A DNA stretch of 64,000 nucleotides from Coriolopsis trogii (GCA_020543525.1 JAHYIO010000042.1:310001-374000), one strand, 5' to 3'. Counted from the first letter of the stretch, positions 1 to 12,413 are shown. The notes: generated from the sequence alone by a model not told the origin. Numbers and translations: made by a program.

Positions 1-659
1 GGTCTGACTTGTTTCATAGCGAGGATTAAGTCACACATAGATCTATGACCTCATGAAGTAATTTATTGCTGTAGACTAGAAACATATAATCGCATACACC
101 GCCGCTCTCTCAAAGAGTGTACTGCGACGTGATGTCCCAGGGTTGGTTGTCGCGTCTCCGTACGTAGAGCCGGCTTGGAGTGCGCAGGAAATATGGGTAG
201 ACCTACTTGGATAGTCCGGCCATACGCACATTAAATGCACCCGTAGAGTCCCCTTCTTCTCTCCTCCACATGAATCGAACGCCTGCCTCGCTTTCCCATC
301 TCTCGGACGAAGTCAGTCTCGCCTGCTCGTAACATGCAAGACAGCCACGACAAGTTTCTGCCGGTGTGTGCCGCGACTGGAAGCACGAGCTAGCCGTGAG
401 ATGCATTGACATAGACGAGGGAATGGTCTTGCGACAAGTTTCGAGGCTGCGCGCGAGAGGCGTTTGAGCGAGAATGGCGCGGTACCGACGTCGTTCATGG
501 AGGAAGAGAAGAAACCATGTGAAGTCGGCGTCAGGGGACACCGTGGTCATTTGATCTCGCCACCCCCATGGGCCGGCTACGACGGTGACCGGTGTCGAGC
601 CAAGATGCTAGCCACCACCATCGCACCGCGAGCCCCCTCCTCCTTGTCTTCCCCCAAAT
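1..659. other. Left edge of window, no gene recognised
   Basis: Open frames on both strands here are short and show no known motif or consistent splice structure. The last 150 bases probably hold the promoter and 5' leader of the phosphotransferase that starts at 660. Bases 640-659 are a CT-rich stretch immediately before that ATG, which is common in fungal leaders. Confidence 0.4.
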
Positions 660-2110
660 ATGTCCTCCTCGAAGAAGATTGGCGGCGAGTATGGCGACGT
701 GCGCGCGAACATCGACGGGGACAAGTTGAACGCATATCTCAAGGCGCATGTACCCGCCGTGGCGACCCCGGTTGACATCAAGCAATTCAAGGTGCGCATA
801 CCGCGCATATACTGCATCCCGTTCCCCTGGCAGTTGCTGACATGCCTTGCAGTTCGGACAGGTTAGTACTGACTTGATATGGGAGTGACCAGGGCTGAAT
901 GAGGCATAGTCCAACCCCACGTACTTCCTGACGGATGCAAGGTACGTACTCCTGAGTTTGCGCGTGGCCCGTACTCTAACACAGCCCGCCAGATCGACCC
1001 GATTCGTGCTTCGCAAGAAGCCTGCGGGTCAGCTTCTCTCCAAGACTGCGCACCAGGTCGAGCGCGAGTATACCATGCTCCGTGCTCTCCATCAACACAA
1101 TACGAATCCCTCTACCACGCCAGACAAGCGTGTCCCCATCCCGGAACCCATCGTTCTCTGCGAAGATGTGGACGTCATTGGCACACCTTTCTACATCATG
1201 GAATTCCTCGACGGACGGATATTCACCGACCCGCGCATGCCGGAGGTTCCCCCCGAGACCAGGCGCGAATGCTGGCTATCCGCTGTCCACGTCCTGGGAA
1301 CCCTAGGGATGCTCTCTCCGAAAGAGCTCGGCCTGTCAGACTTTGCATCCAACAGCCCATATTTCCCGCGTCAGATCAAGTCCCTCAGCGCGGTATCCCA
1401 AGCGCAGGCTCAAGCCGTCGACGTTGAGACCGGGAAGCCCACAGGCGAGATCCCGCGTTTCGGCGAGATGATCGCGTGGTACAAGGCGAACCTGCCCGAC
1501 GAGCGCAAGACCGGCTTGCGGATCGTGCACGGAGACTACAAGCTCGACAACCTCGTCTTCCATCCCACCGAGAACCGCGTCATCGGCATCCTCGACTGGG
1601 AGTTGTGCACACTTGGCAGCCCTGTAGGTCATGTCGACTATGGGATATATGCGCGGTACGGGGACTTCTCGTTGACATGATCGTCCGCAGCTCGCCGATT
1701 TGGCCAACTTCACTCAGCCGTGGGCTATTGCGCCAGATAGCTTCCCACCGAATGGCACTACAATGGCGGCGTTCAAGAACAACGACGCCGAGGCGCCCAT
1801 TGCTCTCGAAGACCTCGAGCGGGAGTACTGTCGGGTGACGGGACAACCCTATCCCATCCCGGAGATGGTGTTCGCGCGCAGCTGGATGCTGTTCCGCGTA
1901 AGTTGATGCTCTCGCTATTCGATTCTTCTGTCACTGAACCATCTTCGACAGACCGCTGTTATCATGCAGGGCATCGCCGCGCGCTATGCCCGACGGCAGG
2001 CCAGCTCTGAGAGAGCACACACTTATGTCATTGGCTTCCCGTACATGGGCCACCTTGCCCACAAGACGCTAGTCGAGGCGGGAGTGACGGGGACGAAGTC
2101 CAAGTTGTGA
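660..2110 (+). CDS. ACAD10/ACAD11-like aminoglycoside-phosphotransferase-fold kinase
   Basis: This 389-residue protein has the phosphotransferase (APH) fold found at the N-terminus of acyl-CoA dehydrogenases ACAD10 and ACAD11. In that family the kinase part phosphorylates 4-hydroxyacyl-CoAs before beta-oxidation; here it stands alone with no dehydrogenase domain. The reading uses six exons: 660-791, 853-861, 910-941, 993-1623, 1691-1897 and 1952-2110. The spliced N-terminal half reads [13 protein letters not shown] followed by RFVLRKKP, the glycine-loop and lysine region. The Brenner motif [13 protein letters not shown] is near residue 240 and the metal-binding GILDWE follows. The second exon is only 9 nt (FGQ), but without it the conserved loop is lost. 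The ATG at 660 gives a plausible short leader (MSSSKK). The family call is firm; the exact substrate is inference. Confidence 0.87.
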
Positions 2111-2554
2111 GCGCTCATGCTCACTATAAGCGACCTTTACATCACTATATGGATATGTATCTCATTGTACTAAAGACTCGATTCGTATGGTATATACTCT
2201 TGGATACTCAGTGTACAGCTCACCCCATTGCTTTTGGAAGCCCCAATCTCCTGGTGAGCCTAGGGGTCACCGACCTATGGCAGAAGACTAGTATTCGCTA
2301 AGTATTTGAACGTGAACGTCCTGTATCAACTCTAACGCCTCATAGATACTACTACCATACTCGCTCCGGTATGGGACATATGTTATACACACTGTCTCCC
2401 GAATTGGAAGGGCGTAGATTCCGAGTTGAACACGGGCGCTACGTCGGACGACCCTTGCTCGAAACCATCACCTCTTCTTGATACCTCGTCTTGATACGTC
2501 TTGGGCTCTGCTACTCCCGACTCACGTGTTAGTGACGCACCAACGTCATCGCAT
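2111..2554. other. Intergenic: 3' flank of phosphotransferase, 5' flank of FunK1 kinase 1
   Basis: No conserved coding segment is visible. The kinase reading frame stays open a little upstream of 2555 but has no earlier ATG that can be defended, so an additional 5' exon here cannot be excluded. Confidence 0.35.
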
Positions 2555-4915
2555 ATGGTCGGCTTACTGAGAGCAGCTTTCGGGTCGCTTCGTCTCAATA
2601 TGAACGGCGAGTTGTCCATAACTATGGTCGAATACGGCTTCTTCATGGACAGATACATCCCTCTGCAAGAGCAAGATGGGGGAGACACTTCTTCACACTC
2701 TCAACTTCCTTTTCTTGGGTTTGATGGCAGTTTCACACCTATATCGCGGATGTGCGAATCATTGGTATGTCAATGTTGTTATATCGTCATGCCCGCCCCC
2801 ATAACCGAGTCTCATGCATCATGCGTGAACAGGCAAACTCGATCAATGCATCATGGTCAAGAGGATTGCAGCAAGACTCCAATCCCATTCCTTTTGTTGC
2901 TTGCAACAAGCCGGTGACGATCGACGACGTCTCACAAAGAGCCACTCTAGTCGTGTACGCGACCATGACCAAGTCAGAAGAAGATAAACCCGTGGATTGG
3001 TCTGCGGTCGAGCTCTCCATCGAATGCCAGACTGGCAACGGTGAAGACCCCTTTGATGAATTCACTGACAATTTCGAGCCTATAACCAGGGAAGGCAGGA
3101 GCTTCCTTACTTCGGTCGCTTCGAATGCGGCACTCGTCTTCGCCAACCAGCAACGTACACACCACTTCACTGTTGCCTGCTTTGGTCATATGGTACGGAT
3201 TATACGCTGGGATCGGGCCGGCGCAGTTGTAACCAGCAAGTTCAACTATGTCCAAACCAGTGCGAAGCTCGCAACTTTCTTGAGACGATTCGTCCGCCTC
3301 TCCCCTGCGCAACGCGGCCATGATCCCACTGCGATCGTCGTCACTCCGGGCTCCGACGACCATCGGCTTATGAGAAGGCGTGCGAATACTCCGCCCAGAC
3401 AAAGGAAGCACGAGATAGGGAAACACGCCCGTGTTATGTTCCGCGATTTCCTCAAGTCTCCAGGATTATGGTATCGCATCACCGTACACGGTAGCGACAG
3501 GCATGAAGACTTCCTGGTTGGCTCCCCTCACATTCTCTCTGACGAACTCGCCGGTCGGGGCACACGCGGCTACGCTGCGATCAGGTGCAGCGATCCTGAC
3601 GGACCACTCTGTTACTTCAAGGATGCTTGGAGGATTGCTGGTGACTCTATTGAGAAGGAAGGGAACATCTTGGCCTACATCAACGATCCCTCGACTGGTG
3701 AGGTCGAGGGAATACCTTCGCTCGTCTGCCATGGTGACGTACAAAATCAAGAGACAGACTCGCAGAACGTCTGGCGACTCATGCATCCTCATGTTGATGT
3801 CAAGGACTGTCCCCTCAAGACCCATCGTCACTATCGGCTCGTCGTGCAGCAGGTGGCGTTGCCGATGAGTCAGTTCGAGAACGCCGACGAATTGGTCACT
3901 CTTATGGGGGACTGTGTGTCAGGTGAGTGATCTGTTTGGGTCACTGTTGCGCATAGCGAGCTCTGATCATACTGTCGTAGCTCATGGAATGGCCTATGCC
4001 AAAGGGGTGATGCATCGTGATATCAGCGCCCGTAATGTCCTGATAGAGGTCAAGGAGACCGTGTCGGAGGACGGAGAGCTGGTTGTAGAGCGCACTGGGC
4101 TCCTAACTGACTGGGAGCTGTCCAAACGCACTGACGCTCCTGAAGGTCCTCGACAACCTGATCGCACTGTAAGTGGCTTTGTTAGACTTGCGTCAACGGC
4201 ACCTTCATGATTCGCTGATATATGTACTTTGAAGGGGACGTGGCAATTCCTGTCCGCTTTTGTGCTCCTCAACCCCGGGCGTGCGATCACGATTCCCGAC
4301 GAGATAGAGGCCTTCTTCCACGTTCTGCTCTTCTACGCCGTCCGGTTCCTTCCCAACAACTGCCATGACGTCAGCAAGTTTATATACGACTACTTCGAAG
4401 GTTATGAGCAGCTTGAGGACGTCTATTACTGTGGGCAAGCGAAGCAACACGCTATGGAACACGGCAAGATCTCCGTCGCCATTTTTGGGAAACTCGAGTT
4501 CTACCTCCCTTTTCCTGAGGACAAGGTCACCTTAGGGTCGTCCGGAGGTCTCCAGAAGGCTCGGGAAACTCATCCTATCACTGCCCTTATAGATGATCTC
4601 CTCAACCGCTTTTGTGCCCGGTATACTCTGCTCAGTCATAAAGCTGGCTCGGAGGTGATGCCCTCCTTTCGCTCGTCGTCCACATCAGCGGATCCCCGCC
4701 ATAGGCCCAGACGATGGTGGGGAGGGAAGAATATCGAAGCACCAGACCCGGAGAAGCCTCTCTCACCCGATGAGATAGAGAAATGCCAAGCTGAAGCAGC
4801 GACGTTGGAGAGCCACGAGGCCGTCGGTGACCTGTTGTGGTCCCACCTCGATAAACCACCACAATGGCCCCTCAAGGACACCCAGCTACGCAAAGATTCT
4901 AGGCCGCCCGGTTAA
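2555..4915 (+). CDS. FunK1-type fungal protein kinase 1
   Basis: Member of the fungus-specific FunK1 kinase family (Pkinase_fungal), which is expanded in multicellular basidiomycetes. Four exons (2555-2764, 2833-3922, 3981-4168, 4235-4915) give about 722 residues. A lysine in the motif FKDAWR (near 3618) with a following glutamate matches the ATP-anchoring pair. The catalytic loop MHRDISARNVLI keeps HRD and the metal-binding asparagine, and the DFG position reads LTDWELSK. The family hallmark PDRT-GTWQF spans the last intron. The family often has DWD where this protein has DWE, so the metal-binding acid is retained as aspartate. The C-terminal tail after about residue 620 is polar and probably disordered. 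The start is uncertain: 2555 is the first usable ATG. No partner or substrate can be inferred from the neighbours. Confidence 0.85.
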
Positions 4916-5503
4916 GCCCCGAAGTCTCTGGTCCTGCTGTCCGCGTTGAAGCTCATGATGTCGGGCAGCGGGCTCTAGTTGACGGCGGAAGCGCTGTGCG
5001 ACGCACGATGGAGCTGATAGTGATATCTCTCGGCTGCCAAAGCGTCTGACACGGTCTAGTGCACGACATGGGGCTTGTCCTGCTTGAAAGCCCCCCTGCG
5101 CATGTTGCGTGCGACGCACCGGAGTTAGTACTGCAGGCAATTAGAACGGTTCAGTCTCTCAAACGCATCTTCATTAATATTGCACGACATCGATCTGTAC
5201 AGTGTTTACTACTATGTTTGTAGTGTTTAACCGAGCATCATCTGACTTCCTCGGAGTCTCCTTCAAGTTGGGACCTCGCGTGATTCAAGTTGTGTCCTCT
5301 TCTATGGTACCTCATAGAAGACATTTTAGAATTGCATGCTCACATTGTGCGGTAACTCGATCAGAATGGCGCATGCGGCATTCGTAGAAAAGGTCTACAG
5401 CCCGTCCTGGAATCCTGAGTGATTGTACATAGTAAAGGCACACGCGGCCTGAGACCTGCAAGAAGTCGGCCAGGACCAAACGGAAAAAATGTATCAAAAC
5501 AAG
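4916..5503. other. Intergenic between convergent kinase and oxoamine-synthase genes
   Basis: This stretch holds the 3' flanks of two genes that face each other. No conserved open frame or RNA-like structure is seen. Confidence 0.4.
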
Positions 5504-7238
5504 TCAGGCAGCTTCAACAGCGACCGGGATACCGCATTCGACCTGCAAGTCTGCACTGGTGTGTGAGAGGGGCCGGACAACATCTTCATCGGGAACAGGC
5601 TGGATGTGCTCCGGGAGCTTCATAGGGAGAAGTCCGAGTCCCCTCATGCTCAGACTGGCCACTCCCTCCTCCTCTTGCTCCTGCTTCTGCATGGAAGAAG
5701 CCCATTCGAGTAGACGAGCGATGAACTCGTCAAGCTCGGCCTCGGTATTGCGAGCATGGACAATGACACGGATGCGCTCTTTGCCCCGGGGCACTGCCGG
5801 GTACGGAATAGGGCGCGCGAAGTACCCGAAGCCGACGAGGAACTTGGCGAGGGGGTTGGGTGCACTGGTCATGATAGGGAAGACGGGGCTGACGACGTCC
5901 GGAGGGAAGCCTTCTGGGTTCTCGCGAGGACCGAGAGACAGGAGGTGAGATGGGACTTGCTTGAGAGCTATCCGGAGCTTCTGGTGGAATGTGTCGCAAA
6001 TGCGGTGAAGGGACTGCATGAGCTGTGATTCCTGCTCGTCAGAGATGGGGGTAAACAGCCTGAGTGCTAACAGAGAGTACCTACTTCATCGCCAGCAGGA
6101 CTCTCGACGTAATCAAATGAACTGTTCAACGCGCTGATGGTGGTATATGATAGCGATGTAGTGTATATGAACGGTCGGCCGTAATTGATAACATATTGCC
6201 GCACGGTAGGCGTCGTCAGCAGGACGGCTGAGAGTGCAACACTAGTAGTCAGAAAACTATGGTCTGGAGTATCGAAGGAGTAACCCTCACCGCCTGTAAA
6301 CGCACGCGCCTTTCCGAAAGTATGGAGGACGGTGTTGATGCGATACTCGAGGCCAAGGGCAGCCACCAACCCGCGACCCTGTGGACCACAAATACCCGTC
6401 GAATGGGCTTCGTCAATAGCAATATGACTGCACCCCTCTGGAACGAGTTCATCGACAACCTTCACAATCTCCGGGAGCGGAGCGAAGTCGCCGTCCATGC
6501 TGTAGAGGCCCTCCACAGAGACGAAGAGAGTGGCCTTCCCTGCAACGATGGCCGGGTGCTCGCGTAGAACACGGCAGACCACATCTCGGAAAGCCGGGAT
6601 GGAGCTATGTGCGAAAGGATAGAGAGCATCGCGCGCGCGCGAGGCGAGGAGTCCGTCGTGGGTGGACGCGTGGATGAGCTCGTCGAAGACGACTACATCG
6701 CCTGCTTGAGGTATAGCGTGCCAAAAGGCCACGTTGGCGTCGAAGCCAGAGTTGAGGAGCAGCGCGGCGGGGGCGTTGAAGGACACCTTCATTCTCTCCT
6801 CAAACTCAAGGTGAGCGGGGGTATTGCCACTCATGAGCCGGGAGCCACCGGTGCCAAACACGAGAGGTTGTTGAGAGACATTATCGAGGAACTGTTGACG
6901 TAGATTGACGTCCGTGCACAGGGATAGGTAGTCGTTGGAGAAGAGATCCGGGGCGGAGCCTCGTAAATCGGCGGTGGAGCGGAGGTCGGGTATGAGAATG
7001 GACTTTCGCTGACGTTCGTTGAGTGACGTTTGCAATGAGGAATGAAGCGGAGACAACATCGCCAACACTCGCCCAAGAGAAGGGGCGATGTCAATGCTAG
7101 GGATGTATGGAGTCTGGGAAGCTACTGCATAATGAAAATCCCGTCCGCTTTATATCAGCAAGGACTCCAACACTCACGAAGCGCTCTGCCGTCCGAGCAG
7201 AGCAATCCAAAGGGAGCTGGTGTATTAACATCATACAT
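5504..7238 (-). CDS. 8-amino-7-oxononanoate synthase-like PLP enzyme
   Basis: Alpha-oxoamine synthase family (fold-type I PLP enzymes), closest in pattern to KAPA synthase (BioF), which condenses pimeloyl-CoA or -ACP with alanine in biotin synthesis. Exons on the minus strand are 7238-7178, 7124-6291, 6227-6085 and 6022-5504, about 518 residues. Visible landmarks are DLFSNDYLSL, GTGGSRLMSGN, the acid-histidine motif IAIDEAHSTG, and the PLP lysine in HTFGKARAFTGA near residue 290, whose last glycine-alanine is created by splicing. The 53 bp first intron restores frame to a plausible N-terminus, but a shorter start at 7062 is possible. Aspergillus BioF carries a peroxisomal C-terminal signal; this protein ends VEAA and shows none. 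No other biotin gene lies in the window, so a different acyl-CoA or amino acid substrate is possible. Confidence 0.85.
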
Positions 7239-8010
7239 GCGGGCGAGATCTCAACGCTTGCACTGTAACCCCTGTCAAGATACCTGGTGGGAATGGGTGA
7301 CAAGGGTTGAGGGTTCTCTCCGGAGAAGCAATGACCCATGCGCTCGGTCCACTGTTCTTGTGGGTGGACTTGGGGGTGTGGACGAGCTTTCTGAGAGAGG
7401 GGTACTGAGATGCAGTTCGTGCTTCGGCGGCTTCGATGATGGATATGCGAACGCATGATGGAAAGTGTTTGATCAGGCACTACAGCGCTGCCAACTTTTT
7501 GAGTTTGAGTTCATAGGACCGAGTTGTTTCACAGCCGAGGGAAGTGGTCCCGATGTACGACATACCGCGACTTCGACTGCTACTCAGAGTGCAGCGCTCA
7601 TGCAGGCAGGGCGATAGGACTGAGATAAAATCCCGACACAACCTTGGCAGTGTTCATCAGAGCAAGCGATTGGAGGACTTTGGTCATGATGTACAAATGA
7701 GAGAAGGAGGAAGCAATGGCGATAGCGCAAGAGTGGATGAGAAGGAACCAAATCTGGCGGTGTACGGGGTCCCTCTGCCACATGAGCGTTGATCGTTGAG
7801 GCGCTCGCGCGAGGAAGCTTGAAGTGAACTATATACTATGGCTGTGAGGATGGCCCCCGCTACAATTCTCTGGATCAACCTGTCTACACAGGAGGCCTCT
7901 TCGCAGCCTCTCCTTGGCCTCTCACTCCTCAGCCTGTTGCTTCCGAGTCCCCTGGGTCACTTCGGCTAGTGGTCAACTATTGCGACTCGCCAACGTAGTA
8001 CATTTCAGAA
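7239..8010. other. Intergenic between divergent synthase and membrane-protein genes
   Basis: About 770 bases separate the two divergent starts and presumably contain both promoters. The longer antisense frames here have no recognisable motif and atypical composition, and were not called. Confidence 0.4.
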
Positions 8011-9584
8011 ATGCCTGACATCTCACTAGCAAAAGCATGTTTTGTTGCCTTGTTTTGCGAGGCAGTCCTTCATGGTATGTGAATCACTCTGATTAAATGA
8101 AGAGCAAGATACTCATTTTTCTAGGCATCTATACGGTCCTATTTGTGGCAGCCATGTACCTTCTACTGTAGGGCAACCGAACGTTTCTTGTGTCACGCGT
8201 CACTGATATGCAGTCCATGTACAGTGCTCCCCGTCGACGATCTACCAAGCGGACATCAATGACCAACATCCTGATGACATTCCTCACTGTCGCGATGTAT
8301 AGTCTCTCAACCACCCATATCGGACTATCAATGCGTCAAAACCTCATCGCATTCTTCGACCAACACGCGGCAGATGGGGCCATGAGTCTACTCAACGAGC
8401 AAGGAAATCGACTCATGGTCTCTCAGATTGCCATTGAACTTGTGAATGTGAGTCAAGTCCGAACCGTCGTACGTGATACCTTCGCTTACTGGCGTGTCGC
8501 ATGGTGCTGTAGTGCCTACTTGGAGTGAGTCATGACGGTACCTCGCCCGAACCAGTCGCGCTGACACCTTCCACCCAGGACTCCATTGTGTGTTGGAGAA
8601 CGTGGATTCTCTGGTCGAGAGATTACCGCGTAATCATACCCCCAGTACTGTGCATTGTAGGCGGTGTTGGTGAGTTCCCCGATATCCCCCTTTGAATGCG
8701 GACATGTCAAGGTACTGATAGCTACGTATCAGCGTCGGGCATCGGTCTTGTTCGAGCATTCGCGGTATCCCCTAGCGGGCAGGGAGTGTACAATGGCGAT
8801 ATAACTCGGTGGTTCTCCTTCTTCAGCGGTTTGACGTTCTTAGCGAACACTTACGCGGTCGTTGCGATTACAATCAAATCCTGGTGAGCACGGTGTTCTG
8901 ATGCATTATTCCGGCACTAAACTTGGATTAAAGGCGGGCGATGAGAGCTATTCGTCATCTGCGGTTGGACATCATCTCACCCAGCGGAAGATACCACAAG
9001 ATGTTGTTGATCGTGATTGAATCAGGCGTCTTGTATTCTGTTGCTCTAGTAAGCCTGTCAGCTCGTCCGGTCGTCGACTATGAGACGGACTGACTTGCTC
9101 TTCAGATCATCATCATCGTACTTTTCTCCGCGGGCAACAATGGCGTGTATATTGTTGTGGATATGCTTGGTCATCTTACGGTACGTTCAGCTTCGCTCCG
9201 GCTTTGGAGATGCAAATTAAATGTGTCTCTTGTCATAAGGGCATCTATCCCACCACGATCATTGTTCTCGTATGTCTTAGTATGACATTCCACGATGATC
9301 TAACCCGCACGACGAACATGGTCTCGACGCTCCGATGCGACCCAGGTCAGAGACCTCAGTCGCCGTACGGCGCTGTCGTCCATCTCCAGAAGAACAATAC
9401 GACAGATGGGACTGCGCCAGCTTCAGAAGAGCATGATGCTGATGATGTAGAGCTTGGCAGACTTGGCACATCAAAGCCATATATCCTTGGAGAGTCCGGA
9501 GGAGGCGAGATGGTCGTGACATCTGGGAACACAGATAGGTCGATGACGAGATCCACACTTGTTACGTCCGATAATGCCGCTTGA
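8011..9584 (+). CDS. Seven-transmembrane receptor-like membrane protein
   Basis: Agaricomycete-type integral membrane protein of 372 residues with seven predicted helices and a polar C-terminal tail of roughly 90 residues. Nine exons: 8011-8074, 8125-8167, 8225-8447, 8513-8524, 8579-8669, 8733-8883, 8934-9048, 9106-9180 and 9240-9584. Helices can be placed at AKACFVALFCEAVL through FVAAMYLLL (1), NILMTFLTVAMYSL (2), IAIELVNCLLGDSIV (3), VIIPPVLCIVGGVA (4), FFSGLTFLANTYAVV (5), VLYSVALIIIIVLF (6) and GIYPTTIIVLVCLSM (7). The LLGD at the base of helix 3 is encoded mainly by a 12-nt exon. Similar hypothetical proteins are abundant in polypores; ligand and signalling role are unknown. The tail is rich in Ser, Thr, Asp and Glu, which would suit phosphorylation, but that is inference. 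It is not a classical STE2 or STE3 pheromone receptor. Confidence 0.8.
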
Positions 9585-10787
9585 ACGACATGTACGAGTA
9601 GCTATATAAGTTATTGTAGGGTACCACAGGCAACTTGAATCTATCACAAAGAGCGGCTCGCGCAATGGGCGGGCTGCTGAACTGTTCAGGTTCGTCGTAC
9701 AGTTCAGAGCGCCGGCTAGTACAACACTACCTTGGTGTGTTTGTGTCCCTGGATGCGAGAAAGACGTGGCTCAATCATGGGATCGTTCCTAGCGTCAGTT
9801 TGCTCCGAGTCGGAGGAGGGGCGGTATCGATGGGGCAGAGATCCTAACAGTAGCCGTGTGTTCACAGCCTGGATGGTATTCGCTTCGAGCCCAGTCTGGA
9901 CCCTACAGTAGGCAACCAGCCCCACGCTCTTCAAATTCAGAGTTCAAGGGTCCAACTTTTGGCATCTCCCTATGGTCGGTGGTCGTACTAATCGCGTCAA
10001 GGCACGTTGGGTTCTGGCAGTGCTTTTTCCCCTTCACAATGAAACATGAGCTGAGAAAGAAGATTCAGTTATCATGACAATAAGAGGCCATAACAACATG
10101 GAGCGTGCTCCTCCAGATGGATACATAGATAGACTGATAATGCTGAGACGACGCACCTGCCTGTTGCAGAACTGACCCTCGAGAGTTTGGTCACTTACAG
10201 GGATGTAGTACGGTCAATCACCCCCTTCCTTCCATACCGTCGGTCGACCGTCGTCAGCGAAATGATATGGGAGCCGGCGAGAACCAAAAGGCCGCTGTTC
10301 GGGGTGCGATGGATGTCGCTCTGATGAAAGCACCGTACAATTGACATCTTCTGCGCGCCCACACGGACGATAGGAAGAGATGGGACTATAATAGTAGACT
10401 GAATTGATGACTACACCGTACTAGGTCCGTAGCCGAAGTATACCGTGGCCCTAGTCAGGACCCCGAATACTCCCCTGTATGTAGGGCGCGCGCTACGCAC
10501 AGTAGTACATGTCTTGTTCCATTCGAAGGCAGGCCACAACCCAGTCCTGGACTGCTACCGTATGTGCACAGCTGGTGCCTATTTATTGATTCTCACAAAG
10601 TGCAGGCATGCTTTGCTCTCAACGACCATACTACCATTGACAATGTCGTTCGATCTTCCCGAACAGTAGGCTTTTCTAGAGTCTAGCTATTCAGACATAC
10701 ACTGTAACACTACTGTCGCGGGACGTATGTAGGGAACTTAGAGTGCAGGTATGATTACATAAATTTTATTGCACAGGCCGCGTGGAT
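9585..10787. other. Intergenic, 3' of membrane protein and 5' of acyltransferase A
   Basis: About 1.2 kb without a gene I can support. Several ATG-initiated frames of 60-75 codons exist but have no motif and no matching splice context. The last part merges into the conserved upstream element of acyltransferase A. Confidence 0.4.
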
Positions 10788-10821
10788 GCTTCCATGCGTG
10801 ATCGTTTCACTGATACCATCT
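10788..10821 (+). promoter_or_regulatory. 34 bp upstream element shared with acyltransferase B
   Basis: By eye these 34 bases match 27804-27837 at 33 of 34 positions, while flanking sequence on both sides differs. The element ends 83 bases before the ATG at 10905. The copy at the paralogue ends 86 bases before its ATG. The similar placement suggests a promoter or leader element kept since the duplication. Its function is inference. Confidence 0.6.
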
Positions 10822-10904
10822 GTGCCTCTGGCGCACAGAGTACATATAACGGAATCCGACCAGACTTTCCCCAAAATTGCACTCTTGTAGTTCTGCAATA
10901 CGCC

Positions 10905-12413
10905 ATGAAGAGGTCCGCTGAAGTGTCTGAACAAGTTGATGATGCTAGGAAGTGTTTGCGACAAGCAGGTGAGTGATTGTCGCTCTGGACGCCAGGGTTA
11001 CCGGACTGACCATACGCGCTCGCAGGACGGCTAGAACAGTGGTTCAACTGGCGTAGTCGAATGAATCTCAATGCATACATCACCACGACTGCGAGATACG
11101 TGAACGCTACAGGGTCATCCCTCTCGAAGGCTGTGCTTTTTGGCGCGCTCGAGCGAGCGATCCACAAGCTTCCAGCACTCGCCGCTCGTGTCCTTCCGCC
11201 GTCCTCGCGTCCCTCGCCGCCCATGTGGGTAGCTCTCCCCGTCGTGGACTTGAACAGGGTTGTGACGTTCCTCGACAAGGACCTACACAATTTGACGACC
11301 GTCCTGGAGGAGATATTCGTGCGCCCCATGGAATTCCCTGAAGACATGCCGCTGTGGCGACTGCTCGTCTTGCGCGATGGCACGGTTATCTTTGCGTGCG
11401 ATCACACTCTTGGAGATGGGCAGAGCGGGCCCGCCTTCCATCATGTTCTTCTAACAGCACTCAACACGTCACCGGATCTCAACCCTGAGCACACTGGGCT
11501 CGTCTCCCTTGTTACGCAAGATTGCACGCTCCCGCCTCCTATAGAGGACATAATCAACGTGTCACCGACACTCCGTCTTGTCCTTCGTGAGGTTCCCAAG
11601 GCCATCTTTCCATTCTTACCGGTGAACTCCTCGATATGGACCGGACATCCGATCGTGAAGGAGATCACGCTCGAGACGACTGTTCGTATCTTCCACTACA
11701 TGACTCAGGACGTCTCCGCTCTCCTCGCCCTCTCGCGCGCGCACAAGACAACGTTGACGGGCATGCTCCACACACTCGCGCTCGTGATCATCGCTCGCCT
11801 CTTACGCGCGCGATTCACAGCCGCGAAGACAAAGGGGCAGAAATTCAAGACCATCCCAACATGTATACCTATCTCCCTGCGGAAGTATACAGGGACACCA
11901 CCCACCACGCTCTGTAACCACGTCTCCTTCCGCGAAACCCCGCACAGTCTCCCACGCTCTCCCCCAAGCGTCATCTCCATAGACAACTTTCCGTGGGATA
12001 TCGCCGCAGAACTCACCGCGACGCTCAAACGCGAGGCCCCGCACTCCCAGTCTAGTCTCGGCCTGCTCAAGTTCCTCAACGGCAAGTACGACAAGTACTT
12101 TCTCGGGCTCCTAGGACAGACGCGCGCATGCGGGCTCGAGCTGTCCAACCTAGGCGCGTTCCCTTCCGTACCCGCCTCGACAGGAGAAGGCGAGGGGGCG
12201 TGGCGCATTGAGGAAACGCTGTTCTGCCAGGCGGACGCGACTCTTGGGGCCGCGCTCAAGCTGAATGTATGTGGGACGGGCGCGGGCGGGCTAGGGGTGA
12301 CTATCACCTGGGGGAAGGGCGCGGTCGATGACTCTTTTGCGAAGGAATTTGTGAGAGCGTTTGAGGAGGATATGCGCGTGCTTATTGGGCATAGTTCGTG
12401 GTCTGCTGCGTAG
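10905..12413 (+). CDS. Acyltransferase A (alcohol acetyltransferase/condensation-fold family)
   Basis: A 483-residue protein of the CoA-dependent acyltransferase superfamily (alcohol acetyltransferase or condensation-domain type), which transfers acyl groups from CoA to an alcohol or amine. Two exons: 10905-10968 and 11026-12413. The HxxxDG catalytic motif is seen as HTLGDGQSG near residue 148. A C-terminal segment FCQADATLGAALKLNVCGTG with GVTITWGKG forms the usual second half of the active-site tunnel. The short first exon (MKRSAEVSEQ...) is supported by the same exon length, phase and spelling style in the paralogue at 27924. Overall it is similar along its whole length to acyltransferase B. 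The substrate is unknown; fungal relatives make volatile esters or decorate secondary metabolites. No signal peptide or membrane segment is seen. Confidence 0.85.

Noticed and set aside
7097..7480. 127-codon minus-strand frame as an upstream exon of the BioF-like gene
   Set aside because: In that frame the only plausible acceptor gives an immediate stop. A different frame of the same stretch supplies the N-terminus in phase.
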